Shown here: positions 43,036 through 50,710 of the stretch, piece by piece
How positions within the stretch are numbered: position 1 is the stretch's first letter
How the letters are laid out: every line of letters starts with the position of its first letter
From: Arenibacter certesii DSM 19833
Lineage (GTDB): Bacteria; Bacteroidota; Bacteroidia; Flavobacteriales; Flavobacteriaceae
Assembly (NCBI RefSeq): GCF_000429545.1
Contig: NZ_KE386914.1
Coordinates: 1 to 64,000, forward strand
Reading direction: 5' to 3'
DNA: 64,000 nucleotides
Translations under genes and position numbers: made by a program
Notes under the pieces: generated by a model
Database searches by the model: none
Told to the model about the DNA's origin: nothing
The model's input: the letters and a program-made list of their open reading frames with translations, nothing else

Positions 43036-44156
43036 AACGGATCGATTGGTCTTCCATGGGTTGCTGTGATCAACCTACTAACAAGATAAGGAGAATTGTT
43101 AATTAACTGCATTGCCGAGTGGGAAATAGTTTCATTCAATAATATCCCCTGCAATTGTTTCCCCACCCATATTCTCTTCCCAAATGTCCTATGCCATTGC
43201 GTATTATAATCTTTCTCTAATTGATGGCGCTTGTAATTTGGCTTAGTAAAATAGTGATGGATTAATTCAGCTACCATTTTAGCACTATGAACCGCCATTG
43301 CCATACCGTTACCACAAAAAGGATGTATAAGTCCGGCAGTATCACCACACATTAACACATGATTCTCAACTGTACTCTTTTTGCCAAAAGATATCTGTGC
43401 TATGCTCAATGGTTTTTCAAATAGCATTTGTGACTCATTTAAGAACTTATTTAAGTAAGGGTTTTTGGATAGCACATTTTGGTGAAAGCGCTCCATGTTT
43501 TTTTCCTTTTTAAAACTAGTATAAGAAACCAGATAACAGAAATTAACAGCTCCAGATTCGGTTTTTGAAAGACCTCCATAGCCTCCCCTAAAATTGTGGA
43601 GTTCTACCATGTTATCTGGAAAGGTATCTAACTGATAATGGGCTTTAACACCTATCCAGGGCGATTTCCTATTAATAAATCCGCGATTGAGCTTTTTATC
43701 TAAGGCTTCTCGTTTTCCATAGGCACCTACAACAAATTTAGAAGTGTAATTAACCCCATTGGTATCGGAAACGTTAAAAACATGGTCTTCAAACCTTATT
43801 GAGGTTACGTGTTCTGAAATAATTGTAATGTCTTGTAATATGGCCTTTTTATAAAGCGCATAATCTAATGCATATCTACTTATCCCGAGTCCGCCCAACG
43901 GTAAATTTGCACTAATGGAGTTGCCATTTACCGTACTCAGTAGCATTTTGTTTATCTGAATATTCTTAGGCAAGGAAACCCCCAAACTTTCCAAATAGGG
44001 AACTATTTCCATGGAAACATATTCTCCGCAGACCTTATGATGGGGATATTCCAGACGTTCAAAAACAGCAATAGTATAATGATATTTGCTTAAATGAAGT
44101 GCAGTGGTCAATCCTGCCAGTCCACCTCCAATGACAATTACATCATAATCATTCAT
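43032..44156 (-). CDS. FAD-dependent oxidoreductase (geranylgeranyl-reductase / aromatic hydroxylase type)
   Basis: 374 residues. The dinucleotide motif GGGLAGLTTALHLSK opens the protein (8-24), and the second FAD motif is CGDTAGLIHPFCGNGMAMAV near residue 275. The family includes geranylgeranyl reductases, halogenases and flavin monooxygenases; no halogenase WxWxIP motif is present. As first gene of the PKS operon it may hydroxylate or oxidise the aromatic product, as flavin hydroxylases do in phenolic-lipid clusters. The reaction is not proven by sequence. Confidence 0.88.
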   Translation of the reverse strand: MNDYDVIVIGGGLAGLTTALHLSKYHYTIAVFERLEYPHHKVCGEYVSMEIVPYLESLGVSLPKNIQINKMLLSTVNGNSISANLPLGGLGISRYALDYALYKKAILQDITIISEHVTSIRFEDHVFNVSDTNGVNYTSKFVVGAYGKREALDKKLNRGFINRKSPWIGVKAHYQLDTFPDNMVELHNFRGGYGGLSKTESGAVNFCYLVSYTSFKKEKNMERFHQNVLSKNPYLNKFLNESQMLFEKPLSIAQISFGKKSTVENHVLMCGDTAGLIHPFCGNGMAMAVHSAKMVAELIHHYFTKPNYKRHQLEKDYNTQWHRTFGKRIWVGKQLQGILLNETISHSAMQLINNSPYLVSRLITATHGRPIDPL

Positions 44157-44182
44157 TGTAAAAAGGTACAGAATAAAAACAA

Positions 44183-44211
44183 AAGAACCCGACGATTTTC
44201 GGCGGGTTCTT
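44183..44211 (-). terminator. Terminator of the OmpA/lipocalin transcript
   Basis: AAGAACCCG pairs with CGGGTTCTT, with inner CG/CG, and on the minus strand is followed by TTTTGTTTTT. It separates the OmpA-family gene from the PKS operon. Confidence 0.82.
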
Positions 44212-44231
44212 ACTAATTAAATGATTTTTAA

Positions 44232-44924
44232 TTAATTGGTCTGTCTACGAGCTTCCTCCTTAAGTGCCTCGTTAGCTATAATTGCCAATTCCACTCTACG
44301 ATTTTTTGCTTTGCCTTCTACAGTTGAATTATCTGCTTTAGGTTGGGTCAACCCATACCACTTTGTGGTCAATCGGTCTCTTGAAACACCTTTTGATACC
44401 AAATAATCTGTAACCGACTCCGCACGTTGTTTGGAGAGATTCATATTATAATCAGCGGCACCGGCACTATCTGTATGTCCTTCTACCAAAATATTAGAAT
44501 CTGGGTATTCTAACAGCACTCCTGCCAACTTGTTCAAAGTGGTAGCAGAAGCCCCCTTAACAGCAGATTTATTGGTATCAAAATAAACTCCGGCATCCTC
44601 ATTAAAAGTAACATTGATACCCTCTCCTACACGGGTAACTTCTGCACCTGGAATTTCTTCCTCGATACGTTCTGCTTGTCGGTCCATTCTATCGCCTATA
44701 TACCCACCTGCAACACCACCAACAACAGCGCCAATAATAGCTCCAAGGGCAGTGTTATTTCCCTTGCCTACATTATTACCAATAACACCTCCAATGACCG
44801 CACCACCGGCAGCTCCACCAGCAGCACCTCTTTGTTTATGATTGGTATTCTTAATGGCAGTACAACTAGTGATGGTAGCCATTATCATTAAAATGGATAA
44901 ACTACTTACAAATATCTTTCTCAT
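44232..44924 (-). CDS. OmpA-family lipoprotein with glycine zipper
   Basis: 230 residues. A lipobox ATITSC ends the signal, then a glycine-zipper region (GAAGGAAGGAVIGGVIG..., about residues 33-78) able to insert in the membrane, then an OmpA C-terminal peptidoglycan-binding domain with GHTDSAG and LSKQRAESVTDYL. It anchors the envelope to peptidoglycan. It follows the lipocalin-like gene by four bases, same strand, so they form one transcript. Confidence 0.92.
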   Translation of the reverse strand: MRKIFVSSLSILMIMATITSCTAIKNTNHKQRGAAGGAAGGAVIGGVIGNNVGKGNNTALGAIIGAVVGGVAGGYIGDRMDRQAERIEEEIPGAEVTRVGEGINVTFNEDAGVYFDTNKSAVKGASATTLNKLAGVLLEYPDSNILVEGHTDSAGAADYNMNLSKQRAESVTDYLVSKGVSRDRLTTKWYGLTQPKADNSTVEGKAKNRRVELAIIANEALKEEARRQTN

Positions 44925-44928
44925 TTTA

Positions 44929-45417
44929 TTATTCGTTTTTTATAAATTCATAAACTACGGTTACGGGTGTTCCCTCTACCGATACTTTTGACTCAAGTCT
45001 CATACGGGACTCGCTCAACGAAGCGATGTCTAACCTGTATCCCTGACTACCAGAAATATCTTTGTATCTGTCATCTACAAATTTAAACTGAAGTTGGGAG
45101 TTCATTCCATCTCTTTCCAAGATGGACCATCGGATAAAACGCTCTTCTGGTCCGCAATCAGCACTATTTGCCAAAACATAGCTTCCTGTACTATTGTTGT
45201 TTCTAAAGTACCAACTACTGCCCTCAAAACAGTTTGAAGGCGCATCGTTAAACAATTGAGATTTAAAGTTGCCTTGAGCACCAGTGTAGGTCACACTTTT
45301 TAACAGCCAATACCCATCAATAGTTTTTCTATCCTTCATTGCGGATTTGGACACCGAACAGGAAGACAACAATCCTACGGCCAATAATAGCACAAACAAT
45401 GACTTCTTTGCATGCAT
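44929..45417 (-). CDS. Lipocalin-like lipoprotein
   Basis: 162 residues. Signal peptide with lipobox LLSSC. DGYWLLKSV is the lipocalin-type GxW start, followed by beta-strand alternation and two cysteines that could form a disulfide (C in SNCFEG and in ADCGPEE). Small bacterial lipocalin-like proteins bind hydrophobic ligands or stabilise the envelope. Ligand unknown. It is in one unit with the OmpA-family gene. Confidence 0.8.
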   Translation of the reverse strand: MHAKKSLFVLLLAVGLLSSCSVSKSAMKDRKTIDGYWLLKSVTYTGAQGNFKSQLFNDAPSNCFEGSSWYFRNNNSTGSYVLANSADCGPEERFIRWSILERDGMNSQLQFKFVDDRYKDISGSQGYRLDIASLSESRMRLESKVSVEGTPVTVVYEFIKNE

Positions 45418-45663
45418 AATTTTTAGTGTTTAAATTTTTATCACAATATATATACGCAGTGAGTGGACAAAAAGTATGCCCAAAAAAATAATATATCAAC
45501 TATTAATTACTAACCACTTCTGTTGGAATTCATTATGAATTCAACTTTTTCAAAATTAACGTGCCTGTGATGGAATGACATGCTTCATTACGATTATTAT
45601 TAACGCTGGAAGATGAAAAATTGGCATTTATTTGGAAGTTTTGGGCAAAAAGTAAATCTAAAA
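45418..45663. other. Intergenic stretch, nothing recognised
   Basis: AT-rich; no gene, repeat or promoter consensus seen upstream of the lipocalin gene. Confidence 0.4.
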
Positions 45664-45693
45664 AAAAAGGGAGAAGCTTAGCTTCCCCCTTTG
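45664..45693 (-). terminator. Terminator of the GreA/Rnk-like gene
   Basis: AAAGGG-GAAGC pairs with GCTTC-CCCTTT with a mismatch between the blocks; on the minus strand it runs into a T9 tract. About 100 bases past the stop. Confidence 0.75.
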
Positions 45694-45792
45694 AGTAAAA
45701 ACAGTAAATCTGTGATATTAGAGACTATATATTCCTTGTACGTATACCTATTATTAACTTAATTAGTTAAAGTAATCACTCTAATTTTCACC

Positions 45793-46212
45793 TTAGAGCA
45801 GGACGTCTGAATTAATCTCATTAGGCTGTTGTTTTACTTCCGCAACCTTCAATGTCTGCAGTCCGTTTCTAAATTCCCATTCAATATCATCTCCTTTGGC
45901 ATATCCAATAACCGCTGCTCCCATTGGGGTTAAGATGGAAATCTTACTCTTTTTAAAATCCCCTTCCGAGGGAATTACTAATTGAAATTTATTGGTAAAT
46001 CCATTTTTCCCTTCGATAGTAACTAGGGAGTTAAACCTAATTACATCTTTAGGCATCTCTTCTTCATTATAAACAATAGCCGATTTTAATTCCTCAGTTA
46101 GTTTTTGTATCGAATTTTTGTAAGTGTTATCAGTATAAAATCCTGAAACATTCAACAATCGCTTTAATAAAACGAATTCCTTTTTTTCTAAAACTAGATT
46201 TCCGTACTTCAT
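45793..46212 (-). CDS. GreA/GreB C-terminal-domain (Rnk-like) protein
   Basis: 139 residues. The C-terminal half (KSKISILTPMGAAVIGYAKGDDIEWEF) is the FKBP-like C-terminal domain of GreA/Rnk, which binds RNA polymerase. The N-terminal half is a short helical region, not the full GreA coiled coil, so it resembles Rnk more than GreA. It probably modulates transcription elongation by contact with the secondary channel. Leader of about 120 bases lies beyond the dispersed repeat copy B. Confidence 0.8.
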   Translation of the reverse strand: MKYGNLVLEKKEFVLLKRLLNVSGFYTDNTYKNSIQKLTEELKSAIVYNEEEMPKDVIRFNSLVTIEGKNGFTNKFQLVIPSEGDFKKSKISILTPMGAAVIGYAKGDDIEWEFRNGLQTLKVAEVKQQPNEINSDVLL

Positions 46213-46606
46213 AATACTTTAATTTTTAGCTAAATAATTCCCCGACAGCTATGCCTCGGAGCTCCCTAATTTACCTCCCCATGGGGAGCTTGTTTTACTC
46301 ACTAAGTGTGATATGAATACTCTGACTCTTGCCTGCACTTGACGTTCAGGCAGTCATCGAAATATTATCGGTAGTTTCCTTCCGATGCCTCATGGGCCAG
46401 CCCTGAGATAATTGATTAATACGTTATACCAAGAAAATCCTGTTTTGCCTTCGACATCATTGACACATCTGGGACAAAATAGATTCCCGATAATCTTAAA
46501 CGGTTTTGAGCTAGGTGGTTATTCTAAACCCTCGAAATTGGTACCGCACTTAATCTAAATATATCTCCATAGTTAGCAGGATATAGTCTATTTGAAAAAT
46601 TATTAT
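46213..46606. other. Intergenic region with a perfect palindrome and repeat copy B
   Basis: It holds the 14-base perfect palindrome CTCCCCATGGGGAG (46275-46288), with AGCTCCC and GGGGAGCT extensions, and the dispersed element at 46328-46393. No coding frame is seen. Confidence 0.5.
46328..46393 (-). repeat. Dispersed two-hairpin element, copy B
   Basis: Read on the minus strand it has TGAGGCATCGG, CTACCGAT, ATTTCGA and AGGCAA at the same spacing as 37838-37905, without a gap. Hairpin 1 pairs ATCGG/CCGAT and hairpin 2 pairs TGCCTG/CAGGCA. It is in sense orientation in the 3' region of the glutamate dehydrogenase gene. Confidence 0.65.
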
Positions 46607-47890
46607 TTATGGGAATATCCCTCTTTGTAGATATGCTCTTTCTATTCTTTCGATTGCAATCATGAAGGCAGCGGTTCTCATATCACCTTCCCTTTCCTGG
46701 CCCATATCATAAACCTTATCAAAGACCTCCTTCATTTTCTTATCCAACTTTGCCATTACCTCATCCAATTGCCAATACTCTCCATTTCTATTTTGCAACC
46801 ACTCATAATAACTGGCCATTACACCGCCCGAATTACATAATATATCCGGGATAACACCAATACCTCGGTTTAATAGGATTTCTTCCCCCTCTACATCAGT
46901 TGGTCCATTAGCTCCTTCTGCAATAAGGAACGCTTTTATCTTTCCCGCATTAGCAGCGGTAATTTGGTTTCCTAAAGCCGCTGGAATACAAATATCACAG
47001 TCCAATTCAAAAAAGAGATCTTTATCCAATGCTGCTGCATCAGGGTAATTTAAGATACTATTTTTATTCTGTTGCATATAGTTGAACAACTTCTCTACAT
47101 CTATACCATTATCATTTGCAATACTTCCATAAGCATCCTGAACCCCTACCAATTTAGCACCTTCATTCTCTAAGAAGTGAGCTGCCCAGTAGCCTACATT
47201 TCCAAAACCTTGTACAATAAACCTTTTATCTTTAAGAATCATACTTTTTCTTTCAGCCCAGAATTTAATGTTTAGGAAAACACCGTAACCAGTAGCCCTA
47301 TCTCTTCCTTCAGATCCTCCCGAGCCTAATGGTTTTCCTGTTACCACATGTCTGTTCTTAGCTCTTTCCGTTGGCGGTTTGGTTGTCATATAGGTATCTA
47401 AAATCCAGGCCATAGTCTGAGCATTGGTGTTGACATCTGGAGCAGGAATATCGTGTTCGGGACCTATATTGTCTCCTAGGGCATAGGTAAACCTTCTAGT
47501 AATCCTTTCCAATTCTGAGGTTGAATATTTTGATGGATCTATCTTCAATCCTCCTTTGGCACCACCATACGGCAAACCAACTAAGGCTGTTTTCCAAGTC
47601 ATCCACATAGCAAGCGCCTTAGCAGTTTCTATATCCACTGTTGGATGATATCTCAATCCGCCCTTATACGGACCCAAGGCATTGTTATGCTGAACCCTGT
47701 ATCCGGTGAACACCTCAATTTCGCCATTGTCCATTTTTACCGGGAAATGAATTATTAGTTCATTATTGGTAATACTAAGGATCTTTCTAATATTACTGTT
47801 AAGATTAATTATATCCGCAGCATGGTTAAATTGACGCATTACGTTTTCCAACATACCATGAATCGGCCGTTCCTTTACATTAGTTATCAT
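46607..47890 (-). CDS. gdhA: Glutamate dehydrogenase (Glu/Leu/Phe/Val dehydrogenase family)
   Basis: 427 residues. GPYKGGLRYHP, and the catalytic region LPYGGAKGG with K112 are the family signature; VQGFGNVGYWAAHFL is the Rossmann NAD(P) motif and NTNAQTMAWILDTY follows the dimer region. Length and motifs fit hexameric NAD-type glutamate dehydrogenase linking 2-oxoglutarate and ammonia to glutamate. Monocistronic, 360 bases from the NtrC-type regulator gene, with no shared reading unit evident. Confidence 0.93.
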   Translation of the reverse strand: MITNVKERPIHGMLENVMRQFNHAADIINLNSNIRKILSITNNELIIHFPVKMDNGEIEVFTGYRVQHNNALGPYKGGLRYHPTVDIETAKALAMWMTWKTALVGLPYGGAKGGLKIDPSKYSTSELERITRRFTYALGDNIGPEHDIPAPDVNTNAQTMAWILDTYMTTKPPTERAKNRHVVTGKPLGSGGSEGRDRATGYGVFLNIKFWAERKSMILKDKRFIVQGFGNVGYWAAHFLENEGAKLVGVQDAYGSIANDNGIDVEKLFNYMQQNKNSILNYPDAAALDKDLFFELDCDICIPAALGNQITAANAGKIKAFLIAEGANGPTDVEGEEILLNRGIGVIPDILCNSGGVMASYYEWLQNRNGEYWQLDEVMAKLDKKMKEVFDKVYDMGQEREGDMRTAAFMIAIERIERAYLQRGIFP

Positions 47891-48206
47891 AAATAGTTTT
47901 AAAATGTTCTTACTTCCTTTTTTAAAATGAAGTGGGGATTAATGGGCAAGATATCTGAATTGAAGAATTCAAATCTATTGCAACTCCAGATTTGGTTTTG
48001 ATTTTAGAAATCACTTAAGTTTGGAATTCCTCCGAATTAAGAAAAAACAAATACCAATTCCGATATTTCCATTAATTTACAATCAACTATTATGGTCAAT
48101 TTTAATGCCAATAAAAACTCGAACATAGGTTTGATGTTTTAAAGCGTTGGTTTTGAGCGAATTGCAAATGTGAAGATGTTTATTTGGCCACATAGCGATG
48201 AGGGAA
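47891..48206. other. Upstream region of gdhA, nothing recognised
   Basis: No sigma-54 TGGCAC-N5-TTGCA site and no TAnnTTTG at a useful place were found, although an NtrC-type activator is encoded next door. Confidence 0.45.
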
Positions 48207-48229
48207 AATTTCCCCATTGGGGAGAAATT
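48207..48229 (-). terminator. Possible terminator of the E1-kinase-regulator operon
   Basis: AATTTCCCC and GGGGAgAAATT form an almost perfect palindrome 22 bases past the regulator stop; the T-run after it on the minus strand is short (TTTT). Confidence 0.4.
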
Positions 48230-48250
48230 ACTCAACGTTAAAATTATAGT

Positions 48251-49585
48251 TTACTGAATTTTTTGGCGTAAAGTTTTTCGGTCTATTTGTAAGATTTCAG
48301 CGGCTCTGGATTTATTATTTCCTGTAGCTTCCAACACTTTTAGAATATATTGTTTTTCTATTTCCCTCAGTGGCAACAGGCGATCGTCTGAAAAATTTAT
48401 CTTAACCTTTAAATTATCGGGTAGATTCTCCAGTCCTATCTGCTTATCGCACATGATCACCGATCTTTGAATAACGTTTTCCAACTCCCTTATATTACCG
48501 GGCCAATTGTACCGCATTAGTAGGTCTAAGGCATCAGCAGTGATGCTAACAACGCGATCTTTATACTCTAACCCATATTTAGTGAGGAACTTATTTACCA
48601 AGAGAACTAGGTCTTCCTTACGTTCTCTAAGGGGCGGAACATTTATTTCCACCACCGTTAATCTATAATACAAGTCCTCTCTAAACAATCCTTTCTGCAC
48701 CATGGATAGAAGGTCGCTATTAGTAGCGGCAATGACTCGTAGGTCTATCTTTTCTGTTTTTTGCGAGCCCACTTTTATGACTTCCTTTTCTTGGAGTGCC
48801 CTTAACAATTTAGATTGTACCGCTGGTGAGGCGTTCCCTACTTCATCCAAAAAAAGGGTGCCTTTATCTGCCGCCTGAAATAATCCGCTCCGCTGCTCTT
48901 GCGCACCTGTAAATGCCCCTTTGGCATATCCGAATAATTCTGCTTCCAATAAGCTTTCTGGTATAGCCCCGCAGTTTACAGCGATAAATGGCGCCCTGGA
49001 AAATTTACCCATATAATGAACGGAACGTGCAACCAACTCTTTTCCAGTGCCGCTTTCCCCATTAATGAGTACAGTTGCCTTATTGTCTTTTACTCGATCT
49101 ATGATTGAAGTAACCCTTTTAATTGCCTTGGATCTCCCAATAAGCTCCCCGTATTGTTCATTACCCCCACTTTTACTATTGGTCTGAGCAATGGGACTTG
49201 CTAATAACTGTTCGTTTTCTGCAAAAGATTTCATTACCGCCTGTCTCAGCTCCTCTTTTGTAAAAGGTTTTACCAAATAGTCTATTGCACCAGATTTTAA
49301 TACGTTAAGGGCATCATCTACGGAAGGATATCCCGTAACGACAAGTTTAGGTAGTTTAGGGTAATGTTCCGAAACGTAGTTTATTAATTGCATCCCATCC
49401 ACATCGGGCATTTTTAAATCTGTTATCAACAAATCTATTCTTGAATCTTTTAAAATAGCTAACGCCTCCTTAACTGAAACGGCCTTATATGAATGGTAAT
49501 TGAAGGATTGGAGGTGCCTATATATAAGTTCAAGGATATTTATATCATCATCAACAATCAGTACATTTTCATTTTTAAGGCCCAT
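48251..49585 (-). CDS. NtrC-family sigma-54-dependent response regulator
   Basis: 444 residues from the ATG at 49585 (a TTG precedes it by one codon). Receiver domain with phospho-acceptor D56 in LLITDLKMP; AAA+ domain with GESGTGKE, GAFTGA (the sigma-54 contact loop) and GTLFLDE; C-terminal Fis-type helix-turn-helix NKSRAAEILQIDRKTLRQKI. It is the partner of the kinase encoded 7 bases upstream and should activate RpoN-dependent promoters. Being in one operon with an E1 dehydrogenase suggests control of branched-chain or 2-oxo-acid catabolism. Confidence 0.95.
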   Translation of the reverse strand: MGLKNENVLIVDDDINILELIYRHLQSFNYHSYKAVSVKEALAILKDSRIDLLITDLKMPDVDGMQLINYVSEHYPKLPKLVVTGYPSVDDALNVLKSGAIDYLVKPFTKEELRQAVMKSFAENEQLLASPIAQTNSKSGGNEQYGELIGRSKAIKRVTSIIDRVKDNKATVLINGESGTGKELVARSVHYMGKFSRAPFIAVNCGAIPESLLEAELFGYAKGAFTGAQEQRSGLFQAADKGTLFLDEVGNASPAVQSKLLRALQEKEVIKVGSQKTEKIDLRVIAATNSDLLSMVQKGLFREDLYYRLTVVEINVPPLRERKEDLVLLVNKFLTKYGLEYKDRVVSITADALDLLMRYNWPGNIRELENVIQRSVIMCDKQIGLENLPDNLKVKINFSDDRLLPLREIEKQYILKVLEATGNNKSRAAEILQIDRKTLRQKIQ

Positions 49586-49592
49586 CAACTAT

Positions 49593-50696
49593 TTATTTTG
49601 GAAATTGGACCACAAATATAGCCCCTTTGGGTTTGTTGGGAAGGTACTTTATGCTCCCTTTATGGCTTTTTACTATTCCATGTACTACACTTAGCCCAAG
49701 TCCTGCACCTTCTCCTATAGGTTTGGTGCTATAAAAGGGTTGAAAAATCTTATTTATAATTTCAGCATCTATTCCTGGTCCTTGGTCCTTTATGGCAACT
49801 TCTACGTTATTTTCATTTTCCGTGATCATAATGTTCAGGACACTCTTTAAAGGAGCAAAATAGATTGCGTTGAGCATCAGATTAAAAATAACTTGGGTCA
49901 ATTGTATTGCATCCACTTTTAAGAAGATCCCTTCCTTACTAAAACTGAGTTTCCCATCAATCTTTTTACCTTTAAGACTTGGCTGCATAAGATTAAAAGC
50001 ATCGGAAACAATAGGGACTATATCTACCACATCCATTTGCTGTGGCATTTCACAGGCAAAAAACATCAGTTTTTTTACGACTTCTCTAGAAAAAATGGCG
50101 CTATTGATAATCTTATCCAAATCCCTATTAGCTTGCGGATCATTTGTTATCCTAGTTTTAAGCAATTCCGAAAAACCTAGGATATTGGCAAGAGGCGTAT
50201 TTAATTCATGTGCCATTCCTGCCGTAATCTCGCCCAGAATACTAAGTCGGTCAGCATGCTCCATTTTCCGCTTAATGAGATCTTCATTGTCTTTAATCTG
50301 TTTTCGTTCTAAGAGATTGCCCACTTCTAAACAAATGGTTTTTAACAGCTTTTTCTCTTCCAATAAAAAGTCCGATTTGGCATACGATTTTGTAGGGTAT
50401 ACTACTTGTATGTTTCCTACTTTTTTATTAAATACTTCAATACTGGATTTTAATGCAACAGACTGATCGGGGAAGCCTATGGTTCTTAAAGTATACTGGT
50501 CCGTAATTAATTCTACATGGGCATCTTTATTATGCTTCCACGCTTTTTGCAAACAGCGCATAATTCCTTTTAAGGCATATTCCATTTGGTCATAATCGCA
50601 GTTGACTATGATAGAGGTAACTTCATACATACAGGTAAGCTCCTTGATCCGCTCCCTTAGTCTTTCTTCTGCGGGTTTAATAACCAATTTGGACAT
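49593..50696 (-). CDS. Soluble sensor histidine kinase of the operon
   Basis: 367 residues, no membrane helix. N-terminal about 135 residues look like a GAF-type sensor; the phospho-acceptor is H163 in AGMAHELNTPLAN; ATP-binding boxes NLMLNAIYFAP, DQGPGID and GAGLGLSVVHGI are intact. It should read an internal signal, not an extracellular one, and phosphorylate the NtrC-type regulator. It starts 14 bases after the E1 gene stop. Confidence 0.93.
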   Translation of the reverse strand: MSKLVIKPAEERLRERIKELTCMYEVTSIIVNCDYDQMEYALKGIMRCLQKAWKHNKDAHVELITDQYTLRTIGFPDQSVALKSSIEVFNKKVGNIQVVYPTKSYAKSDFLLEEKKLLKTICLEVGNLLERKQIKDNEDLIKRKMEHADRLSILGEITAGMAHELNTPLANILGFSELLKTRITNDPQANRDLDKIINSAIFSREVVKKLMFFACEMPQQMDVVDIVPIVSDAFNLMQPSLKGKKIDGKLSFSKEGIFLKVDAIQLTQVIFNLMLNAIYFAPLKSVLNIMITENENNVEVAIKDQGPGIDAEIINKIFQPFYSTKPIGEGAGLGLSVVHGIVKSHKGSIKYLPNKPKGAIFVVQFPK

Positions 50697-50710
50697 GATT
50701 GCCAGGCTTT

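Noticed and set aside
44614-44891. Plus-strand ORFs opposite the OmpA-family gene
   Set aside because: They are low-complexity shadows of the glycine-zipper coding sequence on the other strand.
48200-48260. Sigma-54 promoter near gdhA as NtrC target
   Set aside because: No TGGCAC-N5-TTGCA-type sequence could be found in the spacer.
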